Shown here: piece after piece, positions 26,641-38,339 of the stretch | Layout of the letters: every line of letters starts with the position of its first letter | Numbering within the stretch: the first letter of the stretch is position 1 | NCBI RefSeq assembly: GCF_003286085.1 | Contig: NW_020825298.1 | Coordinates: forward strand, 13,516,001-13,580,000 | DNA length: 64,000 bases | Direction: 5' to 3' | Source: Drosophila persimilis | Taxonomy: Eukaryota > Arthropoda > Insecta > Diptera > Drosophilidae | Program-made: the position numbers and the translations under genes | The notes under the pieces: generated by a model | The model's database searches: none | The model's input: the letters and a program-made list of their open reading frames with translations, nothing else | Told to the model about the DNA's origin: nothing

Positions 26641-27265
26641 AATATTGGTTTCTACTGGAAAGAGAATTACCATTAGAACACTTCTTTTGAGGACAACGCG
26701 GGCAGTAAGGATATCCACCACACGGACCCTATCAACCTATCCCTATTTCTTTTGGGAAATTGCCGAATTTTGTCCAGCAGGAAATCTGGTTAATAAATGT
26801 TAGCCGAGAGTCCTCTCAAGTGATGCGAATATATAAACCTGTTTTGCTGAACACACTTATGGGAAATTTACCTGGTGATAGACTTGAAGCCGTGAGGCCA
26901 TTTCATATTTGTGGCGTACATTTAATTGATCCTATCGGTGTCTCGTGGCGTATTCCTGTACGGCTACCGTTAAAGGTTTATATTATTGTTATTGTCTATT
27001 GTCCGATTGCCTTCTTCTGGCCTTGGTAAGATGGAGTTAATGAGTCTCCAGAGGGCCTTCGATGATCAGCACTGCCGTCTGCCGTAGGAGAAGTGAAGGA
27101 GGGCGTCCGTGAAGTCAGCGGAGGACATCCTGGGGCGTCAAATAGCCGACGGTTCAGTCACCGAAGGTCGCAAATACGCGGACGACAAAATGACGTACGT
27201 CCGAAATTGTGGCTTTGTCTATTCGAAGGCAGTAATATGGTCGTGTTGGCGCAGCGAAGCGGGGC
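26640..27265 (+). mobile_element. BEL/Pao integrase fragment (+ strand)
   Basis: LLNTLMGNLPGDRLEAVRPF followed by HICGVHLIDPIGVSWRIPVR and LPLKVYIIVIVY (about 26845-26990) matches the zinc-finger-to-DDE start of BEL/Pao integrases (pattern MGxLPxxRxxxxRPFxxxGVDxxGP). The catalytic GVD aspartate is changed to His (GVH). The flanks are frameshifted. It is a close relative of the minus-strand fragment at 46.6-46.8 kb. Confidence 0.75.
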
Positions 27266-27476
27266 GGGTTCTGGCATTATTCAATCAATTCAAAAACTTT
27301 AAAAGTATTTGTTTTTGATGCCATACATATTTACATGACGTTGATTTGTTTACCATTTGGGTGAATTACACAAAAATTCATTTGTCCTCTAAATTTGTAT
27401 TAGAATACTTATAGGTAAATATATTGAATAAATATCTCGACAGATTATATGTTGGTACATATAATATATTCATAAT

Positions 27477-28538
27477 TTACAAATATAATTCAAAGTCTAT
27501 TCTATTGCTGGAATAAAAGTTTGATTTTTCGCCACATTTCCGAGCATAGACCCCATTTTTGAAATATTTTTCTTTAGACCATTTTAACATCTTATCAGTG
27601 GTAAAAGGGCCATGGATTTCATCGTTATTTTGTGTCCACTTAAACTCCCACATGACTTCAGACGAATCGGTCATAGTTTGACTTGATGTAGGACGCGCTT
27701 TAAAACGTTGAGACTCTTTCAAATCGAAATCATCAGCATACATGTCAACCTCGTCATCAATTGTAGATTTGCTTGTGCTAGGCAAATCAGTAAGCTTGGA
27801 TTTAATGCTTTCCGTAGTTTCGTCATATATATTCATGTTGCCCGTCCTTAAAAGTATTTCATTAGCAAGCTCAGTTAGTTTCAAAATATCTTGAGTTTTT
27901 GTATCAACAAAGCCAGCTTTCTTTTGTTTTATTCTTTCCAGAGTTGATACCGCTGGACGCTGATTTCCCAATCTTTTCAAGGCTTGTTGAACGCTTTCCC
28001 CCTCTTTTAAATATTCCAATATTTTTCTTAGTGTCATAGACAAATTGAAGGGATTCGCTGGGGGTTCTATAGAACTATCCGACGAATTTAAGCTTTGATC
28101 GCCATTTTTGGAGTCACCTTTCTCGATCTAAGGGATACAGATTTATATATGATAAGAGATACTGAATCAATCATCCTTACCTTAACCCAATCGATGTTAT
28201 CCAACCAATTATCTTTTATTTCCGTGTCAACATTCCAATGGTAATGACCATCTTTATCAAAATGACCTTCTTCCAACTCCTCTCGCATATTAAAAGGTGT
28301 TACCTTTACATTGTCTTCTACTTTTGGAATGCCCTCCTCGCCGCCTTCAATGTCGCTATCATTCATATATTCACTGTAAGATAATAGGTTGTAAAAGAAA
28401 ATAAACCACAATCTTAAAATTTTATTCACACCGTTCGTAGTGGTCAGAATCTTCTTCATCCGAATCAAGAGTATGTTTTTTACTCTTTCTTTCGTTTATG
28501 TTATCGCTTGGTGCACGTTTTCGTCGTTTGGTTGCCAT
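27477..28538 (-). CDS. holn1: holn1, CD2BP2/U5-52K GYF-domain splicing protein
   Basis: Three exons on the minus strand: 28538-28432, 28373-28181 and 28127-27477 (TAA), coding 316 residues. The N-terminus is basic (MATKRRKR) followed by the acidic HTLDSDEEDSD. The CD2BP2-specific TPFNMREELEEGHFDKDGHY and DNWLDNIDWVK blocks come next. The C-terminal GYF domain (about residues 260-316) has MWEFKWTQN, the GPF-x6-W core, YFKNGVYARK and FYSSNRIDFELY. CD2BP2 is a U5 snRNP assembly factor that binds proline-rich spliceosomal ligands and Prp6/Dim1-type partners. It shares a 504-bp divergent promoter with RfC3. Confidence 0.93.
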
Positions 28539-29042
28539 TGTTTGTATCAATTTTTGTTAATATTCTTTTTAAGCAAATTGAGTGCTCGCAAGACAATGAA
28601 TCTCCAATGACCGAAATTGTTTAATAAATAGTTATTTTCATACAGAATAATATGACCGCATACAGAAAGCGAAAAATGTTCACATTATTCTCATCGTTGA
28701 ATTGGAATAGAGAGAATGAATGGATTCCATGGGGGCGTGATAGAATTAACCGGAATATATAAAAATAATGCAAAGACAAAGCATAGGCTTTGGTTTTACA
28801 TCTGTCTCTTTTTCCAACACCAAACGTTTTATCTCGCTCTCCCCCTTTCACCGAGATGTCTTATGTTTGGAAATGCTAATATTGTTGTTCTGTGTTTTAT
28901 GTTCCAGAATAATGCTAACTCAGCGACGTTATATGAATTGTGTATATCAATTAAATACCGTATCTAACGATATTGTTATCGGTATCGTAACAAAAAGGCG
29001 CGTATAGGAATAAGTTTATTTTGATTGAATTTGTGCCAAGCA
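28539..29042. promoter_or_regulatory. Divergent holn1 / RfC3 promoter region
   Basis: This 504-bp gap separates two start codons pointing away from each other, so both promoters must lie here. A CGATATTGTTATCGGTATCG stretch around 28968-28987 contains DRE-like half sites close to RfC3. No transposon is recognised, in contrast to most other spacers. Confidence 0.5.
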
Positions 29043-30336
29043 ATGTGTGATAATAACGAAACTGCTTTGCGCAAGCCATGGTATGTAATATGGTAAATTG
29101 ATTCAAACATATTATACAAAATAAAATATTATATTTTCAGGGTTGAGAAATATCGCCCATATTCATTAGATGACCTTATATCTCATGACGAAATAATTTT
29201 AACAAGTAAGTTTATCAATAATAGATGAGATCAATCAAATAAGTACTCAATTCAATTTCAGTCAATCGCTTCATTAGTCAGAAGCAGCTTCCCCATTTAC
29301 TTTATTATGGACCACCGGGGACTGGTAAAACAAGCACCATATTGGCGTGTGCCCGACAACTTTACCCGCCGGCGCTCTTTAAGTCCATGGTACTAGAGCT
29401 TAATGCTTCCGATGATAGGGGTATTGGAATTGTACGTGGCCAAATCCTTAACTTTGCATCTACGCGAACAATTTTCTGCGATACTTTTAAACTTATTATA
29501 TTAGATGAGGCAGACGCCATGACTAACGACGCTCAAAACGCTTTACGACGCATCATTGAAAAGTATACGGACAACGTCCGTTTTTGTATAATTTGCAATT
29601 ATCTAAGCAAAATAATCCCGGCGCTACAATCGCGATGCACCCGTTTTCGTTTTGCGCCGTTGTCTCCTGATAAAATGATACCTAGGTTGGAACAAATTGT
29701 TCAGTCGGAAGAGTAAGTTTTTTGATTCATTGTACCGTTTTAGTTTTTTAATGCATTGTACCGTTCTAGTATAAAGATTACAGAAAATGGAAAGAAGGCA
29801 CTGCTTACTCTTTCAAAAGGCGATATGCGAAAGGTACTGAACGTTTTACAAAGCACTGCTATGGCATTTGATGTGGTCAACGAAGATAATGTGTACATGT
29901 GTGCTGGCTATCCTTTACGGCAAGATATTGAAAACATATTGAAGGCGTTGCTTTCGGGGCACAACTTTGAGGTGTCATTTCAAAGTATGAAAAAATGTTT
30001 AAATTTAGGTTCAACATTCATAAAGCATATTTTTATTCACGCAGATGTTGACGTTGCCAAGAGCGCTAGAGGTCTAGCGCTCGAAGACATAATCACGGAG
30101 TTGCATTTAATTGTAATGAGACGTAAGTGTTAATAAGATATGGTTTTTGCTTTGATTTTTTTATATTCTTTACAAAAACAGTTGAATTTCCGATTTCGGT
30201 AATGAATGAATTGGTGGTGAAGCTTGCACACATCGAAGAACGTTTAACAAAAGGTTGCACTGATATTGCAAATACGGCAGCGTTGGTTTCTGCTTTTTTT
30301 ATATGCCGGGACATGGTTTCATTGCATAAGGAATAA
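29043..30336 (+). CDS. RfC3: RfC3, replication factor C small subunit (RFC5 type)
   Basis: Exons 29043-29080, 29141-29205, 29262-29712, 29770-30122 (possibly split, see below) and 30182-30336 (TAA). Clamp-loader ATPase subunit that helps load PCNA. Motifs: PWVEKYRPYSLDDLISH, Walker A GPPGTGKTST, ELNASDDRGI, Walker B LIILDEADAMT, SRC arginine-finger motif QSRCTRFRF, sensor 2 GDMRKVLNVLQ. Read straight through, the protein is 353 aa, about 16-20 longer than expected. The surplus (KCLNLGSTFIKHIFIHAD) falls exactly where 29997-30044 could be a 48-bp intron (donor GTTTAA, acceptor CACGCAG). Removing it gives 337 aa and restores the family spacing before ARGLALEDIITELHL. Confidence 0.93.
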
Positions 30337-30560
30337 ATTAAAAAAGGTTAAATCATATATTCATCTGTTCATGTCATCTGTTTTAAAATAAATACATAAG
30401 TAACTTTTTCATTCAATCATAAAACTTCATCCAATTTTACTTTATCGAGCAGTTTTAAAAAATGATTTTCCTGCAAGGAGCTAACTGTTTTCTATGTTTA
30501 CACTGAGTTAACTACCCACCAAAGTAAGTTCACTTATTGGGCCATCGCATGTCTAATCAT
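30337..30560. other. RfC3 3' flank
   Basis: Presumed 3' UTR with an AATAAA at about 30388. Nothing else is recognised. Confidence 0.5.
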
Positions 30561-30564
30561 CAGT

Positions 30565-31090
30565 TATAGGCGATCGACAATCGGCAACGATGCAAATGCT
30601 ACATTGCAATATTTGTCGGAAAAAGTCGAAATAGATTTATTCCTGGGGTCTTATATTTTTCTGGTACAGGTACATTTATTAGCCGTCGTTTAAGGCATCG
30701 TTTGTAAAAATCTATGGTAAACGGCTAAGGTGCAGCCATTTGACCAAACCTCTGAATGCCGCATCTTAACGTTCGAAATAGGCAACGATGTAAATGCTAT
30801 ATTGCAATATTTGTTTGTTTTTCAACAAAGGCCACACATTCATTGTTTTTCAAGGATCGTTAAAGCAAGTTGCGACTGAACACTCGGGGAAAAGTCGAAA
30901 TAGATTTATTCCTAGGGGTTTCACATTTTGCTGGTACAGGTACATTAATTAGCCGTCGTTTAAGACATCGTTTGTAAATATCTATGGATAAACGCCTAAG
31001 GTTCAGCCATTTGACCAAACCTCTGAATGCCGCATCTTAACGTTCGAAATAGGCAACGATGTAAATGCTATATTGCAACTTTTCTATTTT
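30565..31090 (+). repeat. Tandem pair of the dispersed CGGCTAAGGTGCAG repeat
   Basis: Two units about 269 bp apart share GTCGAAATAGATTTATTCCT, CTGGTACAGGTACATT, GCCGTCGTTTAAG, CTATGG(AT)AAACGGCTAAGG, CAGCCATTTGACCAAACCTC and CGCATCTTAACGTTCG. Single diverged copies occur at 1-130 and 16.2 kb. The repeat is non-coding and I do not recognise the class. Confidence 0.75.
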
Positions 31091-31149
31091 TTTTAACAAA
31101 GCCAACGCATTTACAGCTTTTCAGGGATCTAAAGCAGCCTAATTCATTG

Positions 31150-32600
31150 CAGCGTTAAGTATTCAGATTGCCACGGCCCTATGGAATGAAGTGTTGGAGC
31201 TTAAAGAGCTGCTCAACAGTGTATCAACGGTTTTTGTCATCACTTCACCTTGCCGCAGCTATAGAATCGCCTGGAAATGTATCCTCCTCGTTCTCATAAT
31301 TTTGGCTGGTTATGAAAAGCTTCTGTCAAGTCGAAAAAATACCAATTTTATCGAGTCGTCAGAGCAACAGTTCTAACTCTAGAAAAGCTTCGCATATGAG
31401 ATTTTTTCTCGAATATGAGATTCTGGCAATTCTTAACTCTGATCTGCTTGCCGGTTCTTCCCGCAATTATATAGAAATAAAGATTCATTATTAAAACCGT
31501 ATCTGCATTAAGCTGACGCTTCCGACTGATGTGGCTTTCAGCGAGGGAGGGCTCAAGCACCCTGGTTGTCCGGGACCATGTCACCGCGTGGCTTGCAGAC
31601 TTGGGTAACTGCAATTTGGATACTAAAACGGAAGAAAAATGGGAGGTCCATATGAATTTTTGGAGAAACGCTGCCAGAAGACGGAGAGCTTTAAGTACGC
31701 TATAGTGCTAGTAGTGCTCATGTGCGGAAAAATCATTAAAACCATTTTTGTTGCTTACAACTTCCGACGAGCCGGCTTAATGAGCTGTTTGCCATTCAGC
31801 TTGCCACGAAAGATACTCTTGCAAGCTATTCGGAAATTTGTCACCGTTGCTGCATCACAAAGCAGTGAATAAGCTTTCCTTCTTTTTCTCTTTTCTAAAA
31901 AAGGGGCACTTGGACTCATGCCGACCCGGCCGGACTCGGCTTGGGTGGATCGGTTTTGCCGGTGGACAGCAAGCTCGGCGCTCTTGGCAATGCACAAATC
32001 TGTATATCCGGAAGTTAGGATGGATGCAAGGTTCGATGAATGCATTCATAAGTTTAGGCAAGTAGAGAAATGTGTGACGGCTGCAAGAGTTTTACGTGGA
32101 TGATCACATTTCGGGCGGTAACTTTAGCTAACTGTGCTCTAATCAGCAGGAAGTACTGAGGGAACCCGTGAAAATGGCATAGAAAAATTCCTAAGGAAGC
32201 GACACAACTAAAACTCTTGGCTTTGCGTGGGACTCTGCTGGACACCGACTCAAAGCCTTCCAAGCGGTCGGTTTTATCTACGATTGCGCGTTTCTACGCG
32301 CTTCCATATATGTCGTGTCCAGGGAAGGGCAGTCGTCTAGCCATATTCTGATATTCATTCGAAATGCACGCTTGTCAGACACCTTATCCAGTCAGAGCTG
32401 TGGTACATCGTCTTAGGCATTCACCAGGGCTCACCGATTCTGATATTTCACTCGAGTGAGGTCAAATTTGGTCGGACAAATTTCGTTGGCGCCAAGAACG
32501 AACTTCTAGAGCTAAAGAAGCTTTATCTGCGCGACTCAATTATGAAGTAGGTCCATGAATTATATTTGGCTGACCCGATCGACAGGCATTTCATCCCTCC
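31150..32600 (+). mobile_element. Decayed BEL/Pao retrotransposon (RT and integrase)
   Basis: EFYVDDHISGGN around 32086-32121 is the reverse-transcriptase YVDD catalytic box. TKTLGFAWDS (around 32208-32238) and KRSVLSTIARFY (around 32262-32298) follow in BEL/Pao order. FVGAKNELLELKKLYLR (around 32485-32535) is integrase. Frames shift repeatedly and stops are frequent. The sequence between RT and integrase is much shorter than in an intact element, so there is an internal deletion. Upstream limits are uncertain. Confidence 0.8.
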
Positions 32601-33841
32601 GCACTTTCAGCACTTTGGCGTTTTGCAGAAAGTGGCCGTAAAAGAAAGAAAGAAGAAAGTGGCAAAAAAAGAAAGTGGCTCGAACTCTGAACTGCCAGAT
32701 CACTGTAATTGACCGACGTTGCCTAAACTCTTTCCACATTGGTTTAAGACCGATGTTATTTATAAGAAAAATTTACAAGTCTATCTTCATACAGCTATTA
32801 GAAAAGTCTTATGTCATAGCACCGTATCAGTCGAACACCATTTATGACTAATTAGTCTAAAAACTATTTTCATCAACAGTCTAGACAAATCATACTTTTC
32901 AACACACAATTCTCCGGTGCAGCGTACATTTTTCTCACTCATACTACCTGCTTATGCCATAATGTTTTTTTACTTGTTCTCGCCAACCTTCCAGTAAGTC
33001 GAAGTCAAGCACTCCCCATACAGTAATTGTATATATATGATATATAAAATAATAATGAATTAAATAAAAATAATATGTATATATGTATTTAAGTCCATTC
33101 TCCAAAGAGTTGACCAGTCTAATAAACTTCACTTCAAGACTATATGCAAAATTTCTAGAAGTTTTTTGTCTCTTTTTCTTCTTGCTCTTGCTATGTAAAA
33201 AAGGTTGGTAAAATTTCTCCGTTCTTAACGCTCAATGCTAAAGCTATTCACCCTATTTATTGAATCTGGATGATTCCCCCCATCAGGAAGGAATAGTTTA
33301 CAATTTCTATTCTTAAGAAAGTTAGAAAGTCAACTAACACAAATTTATTAGATTTCACCTCCTTTATGAAATGTTTTTCCGGAATCAGACTTTCAGTGCT
33401 ATTTACACCGTCAAGTAAAGAATTCGGGTCTGTAATCCACTCCCTTCTAGTGCAAAAACTTGACCTTTTATAATCTAAGACATACAAAAATGAAAACGGC
33501 AAGAAATTCAGACTTTACGAAATGTAAAATACAACTTTTATTTTATTCTTATCTAATTGTACTAATCACTTTCTAGAGTACCCATATTAAAGCGCTTTGA
33601 CATCTCTAACAAAAACTTGGATTTTAACATCTCAATTACTTCATACGGTCAATAAAAACATATGTTCAATAATATGTTGAATAATCCAGTTTTAACAGCA
33701 TCCACCACTAACTAAATGTTGTGTGAAACTAAATGGACAGTTTGCGTTGGCCTGCGATAAATATAAATTCAGCATTATAATATATTTCATTTGGAAACTT
33801 GATTAAATTGAAAAACCAGTAACCCAGCATAATTTGCCAGC
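32600..33841. other. Spacer upstream of STUB1
   Basis: No gene is recognised. It contains an AAAGAAAG-rich patch (about 32640-32685) and AT-rich microsatellite near 33030-33090. The STUB1 promoter must be in the last few hundred bases, but no clear core motif is seen. Confidence 0.4.
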
Positions 33842-36800
33842 ATGACGACCAAACATATGTATTCTACAACAAATTTATCTGATCTTCAATTGAAAGAGCA
33901 AGGAAACTGTTTATTTGCAGCTCGCAAATACGACGACGCAATAAATTGTTATTCGAAAGCCATTGTAAGTATACTTACATATGTATGTACGTATGTATGA
34001 ATGTACTACATACATACATACAATTCGGCTTAAAATTTGTTTGGACCTTCCCAGCGCGAATAAAAACAAAACAAAATAAATATTTTACGTCTATTTAAGA
34101 TGTACAAATGACTAGAATTTTGCATAAATTACATATTATTAAATGTTTACGATTCGGAAGGTAAAAGTACCCATATAGTCGTCATTGTATGCACACATTT
34201 GTATATGGGGCAATAAATTATGTGTTGGTAACCTTCGGACTTTTTTCTTCGCATCTTCTTGCATAGGGTACTCCGATTTTCAAAGTTAACTAACTAGAAT
34301 GCATAGATATAAATATTTACATATATTCTTGATCACATTGACCAGCTGAATTGATGTCTTTTTGAGAAAAATATTTGAATGGAAAATTGTTTTTAATCAA
34401 AAAATTAAAAGGATTCAAGTCCAATTTAATTTGGCTATTTAATATTGGCTTATTAGTGATTAAATAATCTTGTAAAAGAATTTTGTGTTGCCAATCACGA
34501 GCCAATCAACATGACTCAATATAGCCATGTCTGCATGTCCGTCTGCCTTTCCCCACAAAGGACGAAAATCTGTGAAATCCACTATTTTGAAGATACGTGT
34601 AAACCGAAAACGCAGATCGTAGAGAATGCCCATCAGAGTTCCTTAATTTAAACTAAACTAAGTCCTTGGCTTTGCAAGAGTATGTGGGTTGTGAAATTAG
34701 TGCGGCATATTAACAAGTGGTTTTCATTTTATTCAAAGATAAAAAACCCAACAAATGCTACCTTTTTCACAAATCGTGCGCTTTGCAATCTGAAGCTAAA
34801 GCGATGGGAGCTGTGCTGTCAAGATTGTCGGCGAGCTTTGGATATCGACGCTAACTTGCTAAAAGGACACTTTTTCTTGGGGCAAGGCCTTATTGAGATA
34901 GACAGCTATGACGAAGCAATAAAGCATCTCCAACGCGGTTAGTAGTAAATAATTAATCAACAGTTCTTCTTCTAAGAATATTTTTTTCCAGCTTACGATT
35001 TGTCAAAGGAACAAAGGCAAAACTTTGGTGATGATATTACATTACAATTACGACTTGCTCGCAAAAAACGCTGGAATGTCTTGGAAGAAAAACGAATGCA
35101 AGAAGAGATTGAACTTCAAAGTTATTTGAATCGGTAAGAATTTTAACTGAATACCGGGTATAGGGTAGAACCGCGGCCCCTGCCGTCATCACAACGTTCA
35201 CCTTTAATTTAACTCAAATTAATGACATGCATAAGCCTTTTTAAGACATAGTACATAAAAAAGAACCTGGATTATTCGTTAAAACATGAATTATATATAT
35301 TTTTTCAGATTAATTAAAGATGACATGGAAAGTCGTTTATCCAATTTAAAACTAAATGAAAACTTACATGAAGATCAGCTAAAAGAAAAGCAACAAGAAA
35401 TTGAACAAGAGTGTGTAAGTAACAGATACAACTAGTTATACTTGAATTACATCACTCCATTAATCGTCGGTACATATTTTTATTGGTTCTTTTCACATCC
35501 GTTCGAAAACTTGAAACACGTAAATATTTTCAGAGATGAAATACATACTGTGTTACATTTACTGTATTATATTAAATATATATTATTGTACCAAAACCAA
35601 TTAATCGTTAGTAATACCAAAATAGCAGTTACATAATTGAAATAATTTAATAAATGTAACAGCAAGAAGGGAGAGATTCCTACAGATTCAGCATCATATA
35701 CCAAGTATGGTAGATATAGTCATGTCGGTTTGTTCGTCCTTTGGTCTGCCCGTTCTGTTCGGCGGCAAGCTCTTAGTGACTGTATAAGATCTAGTAGATT
35801 AATCTAATTTTGTGTGCAGACTCTTGTGATATTATACTGAATCGAGTTTGCCCCTTCCGCGTCCTCAAATTGTGAAATATTAGGAATTACCAATTTTAAA
35901 CATTTTTTGCGCAAACACTAGCGTTTTCTGCCAGCTATTGTACTCACTTTATTTGTAAGAGTATATATATTAATTCATATTTAATTACCATTCATGTTTT
36001 TTTTCATTTTAATTATCCTCCCTTTTTATTATAATTCTTTATCCTTTTACGAAAACACCATTTGGCTACGACCAGTTAATGGTGCATTTATTGAATGTTG
36101 AAGTCTATTCCGAATCATTAATCGGAATATCGATTATACACCCATGCTCCGGTTATCGCAAAAAGTTGCTAATTGACTGTAAAATCGAAAAATTGTGTGA
36201 TGCGCTTTTCTAAGATTTTTACCATTTAAAGCTTGCGTTTTCTATGTTCTTTCGTTGGAGCGTGGCTCATTTTGCACGCGTGGCAGTTTTTGTTTTTCCT
36301 TTTTATTGACTTACTTTTTACATGAAAACCGCATTATAAGCTTCAAAGCAATAAGCTATCGTTCAAAGTTTAAAGACTGAAGCTAAAAAATGTTGATTTA
36401 AGTCTGCCGTTTTGCTAAAAAAAAGTAATGGTTATTGCTAAGGAAAAAGATTTAATAAACAAGATACTATTAAATATATATATTTTTTTTCAGGATGATC
36501 ATATAAAAGAGCTCAACAATATCTACTCAAAAGTTGATGAACGACGAAGGGTAAGTTATGTAACGAATTTGGAGTATTAGACCATTTTTAAAAATGCATT
36601 CAACTAGTGTCGACTATTTTTTAACGATAGATTAACATTGTGACGGCGGAATTGGGCATTAAGTCCTAGTCCGTATAGTTATTGGCCAGGTTACAGCCCA
36701 GACCTCAATATGGTAAACAATGTCGAGGCCCTTATGACTGGTTGAGTTAGGGGAAATTATAGAAGGCTTTACACGATTCGATGTGTAATAAAAGCAATGC

Positions 36801-37365
36801 CAAACTTAAAAACAAAATAATTGTGAAATATTGTTTATTATTAATTTAGAGAAAACAAACAACAATAAAACCAAAAAAATTCACGAATCGAATAACGTTT
36901 GGGGAAACCCCAGGCTGTAGAAGTAAAAAATTAGTGCGATTTTAGAGTGTGCCTTTTTTGTTCGGTTTTGTTCGAAGCGTATATGAAAAGTTTAATTTTG
37001 CTGCCTAGTGTTATCAGTAGACAGGAATATTAGAATCCTGTATCACATCCACGATTGTAAAACGTAAAATTTAATGTGTCTATATTATTGCAACTCATTA
37101 TACTAACATACCATAATTTCAGAAACGTGATGTTCCCGATTTTCTATGTGGGAAAATAAGTTTTGAAATACTAACGGATCCTGTGATAACTCCTTCGGGG
37201 ATTACATATGAGCGTAAAGATATTGAGGAGCACTTGCAGCGGGTTGGTCACTTTGATCCTGTCACACGAGTAAAACTGACCCAGGATCAGTTAATACCAA
37301 ATTTTTCAATGAAAGAAGTTGTCGACTCTTTTATTGCTGAGAATGAATGGTCATTAGATTATTGA
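33842..37365 (+). CDS. STUB1: STUB1/CHIP, TPR and U-box E3 ubiquitin ligase
   Basis: Six exons: 33842-33964, 34739-34937, 34992-35133, 35309-35414, 36494-36550 and 37123-37365 (TGA), coding 289 residues. The N-terminal TPR co-chaperone domain has [43 protein letters not shown] and [20 protein letters not shown] helical linker ([21 protein letters not shown]) follows. The C-terminal U-box is [48 protein letters not shown] ubiquitinates Hsp70/Hsp90 clients. The U-box is contained in the last exon. Introns 1, 4 and 5 have grown by Helitron-type and Tc1 insertions; introns 2 and 3 remain short. Confidence 0.96.
34310..34640 (+). repeat. INE-1-like repeat in STUB1 intron 1
   Basis: ATATATTCTTGATCACATTG, then ATGTCTGCATGTCCGTCTGC, GGACGAAAATCTGTG and CCGAAAACGCAGAT are family boxes in the usual order, interrupted by unrelated AT-rich DNA at 34340-34495. 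Confidence 0.65.
35150..35215 (+). repeat. Isolated Helitron-like 3' tail in STUB1 intron 3
   Basis: ACCGGGTATAGGGTAGAACC followed by GCGGCCCCTGCCGTCATCAC and AACGTTCACC equals the 3' end of the INE-1-like family without its body. Confidence 0.6.
35690..35885 (+). repeat. INE-1-like fragment in STUB1 intron 4
   Basis: ATAGTCATGTCGGTTTGTTC, TTAGTGACTGTATAAGATCT and GACTCTTGTGATATTATACT are diverged family boxes. Confidence 0.6.
36590..36835 (+). mobile_element. Tc1/mariner fragment in STUB1 intron 5
   Basis: The plus-strand frame [17 protein letters not shown] around 36685-36740 is the Tc1 catalytic WPAQSPDLNPIENxW block. A following frame [13 protein letters not shown] resembles the transposase C-terminus, closer than normal, so the middle is deleted. 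Confidence 0.75.
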
Positions 37366-38090
37366 TTATTATTGTAATAGCTAATACTTATAAATGTGTC
37401 AATATATTGCATTTTTTACTCTGATAATAAAAAATGTATAAGTAATTGTAGCGATTTAATTTGCCTTTTTTCGTATTAAAAAAAATATACACCACCAGTC
37501 TGGTTGTCTGAGGGATTTTTTTGTTTTTAGTTCTTCGGAGTAGATCCCAGCTCCCGTAGCCTAAACTGTTTTTGACTCGTCAGTGTACCTGGAGAGCTAC
37601 TACTTCCTGACGATTGTCTTGCAAAGTCTCAAAAAGTTTAGGGATATACTAGTTTTGTGTAGATGTATGAAATAGTCGGAAGGAAGCGCAAAGTACGTAG
37701 GCTTCTATGTACATCCGTAGCCTGTGCTTCTTTTATTATAACGAAGTCAAAGTCTCGATTTCCATTTTAAAGTGAAACTTTGTTTGTTGCTAAATAACGT
37801 TTAAAACGTTTTCTGGCACCGTACATACATATATCATTTAACGATAAAGGAAAAATCTGTCTTTGAAGTATAAAGGGGCGTATGCACGCCCCAAATTTTT
37901 TTTTTTTTAGTCATGAAACATCCCTGGAAACATTTTCGACATTAGGTTTAAGCATCGTTATTTATCATTACATCTTAAGTTTAAGGTTTTATATTTTCAT
38001 ATTAGGGTCAAGTGTTGACATGTGATTTTACATATTTACCCATTTTAATTTCTTATTTTCATCACATGCTGTTAATAATTACACGGCCCG
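37366..38090. other. STUB1 3' flank and spacer
   Basis: AT-rich; presumed 3' UTR with AATAAAAAA near 37424. No gene or clear repeat is recognised. Confidence 0.45.
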
Positions 38091-38092
38091 AT

Positions 38093-38336
38093 GTGTTAAT
38101 TGTCGGAGTGTGTCGAAACTTCCGCCACGATTGTCCCTCGAAGTGACCACCACGCACCACCAATCAGTCACGTGTGGTCCCGTAGATGCTCAGAAGGAAG
38201 ACTCGTGATCACGATCCCAAATATGTATAAACTCTGTAATTTTAAGAACAATAAATATAGCTCCTTGTACCGCTTAATCCACCTTGTACCGCTTAATCCA
38301 CCTCTTCTTCTTGTTCAAGAAAATTTCTGTGAACAG
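38093..38336 (+). mobile_element. Candidate solo LTR
   Basis: The stretch begins TGTTAATTGTCGG and ends TTTCTGTGAACA, a TGTT...AACA boundary. It holds a TATA-like TGTATAAACTC (38224 area) and AATAAA (38249 area) in LTR order, plus a 19-bp direct repeat (CTTGTACCGCTTAATCCAC twice). It is followed by a GTGGCACAGCAAGC sequence resembling a primer-binding region. No second LTR or pol was found nearby. Confidence 0.4.
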
Positions 38337-38339
38337 TGG

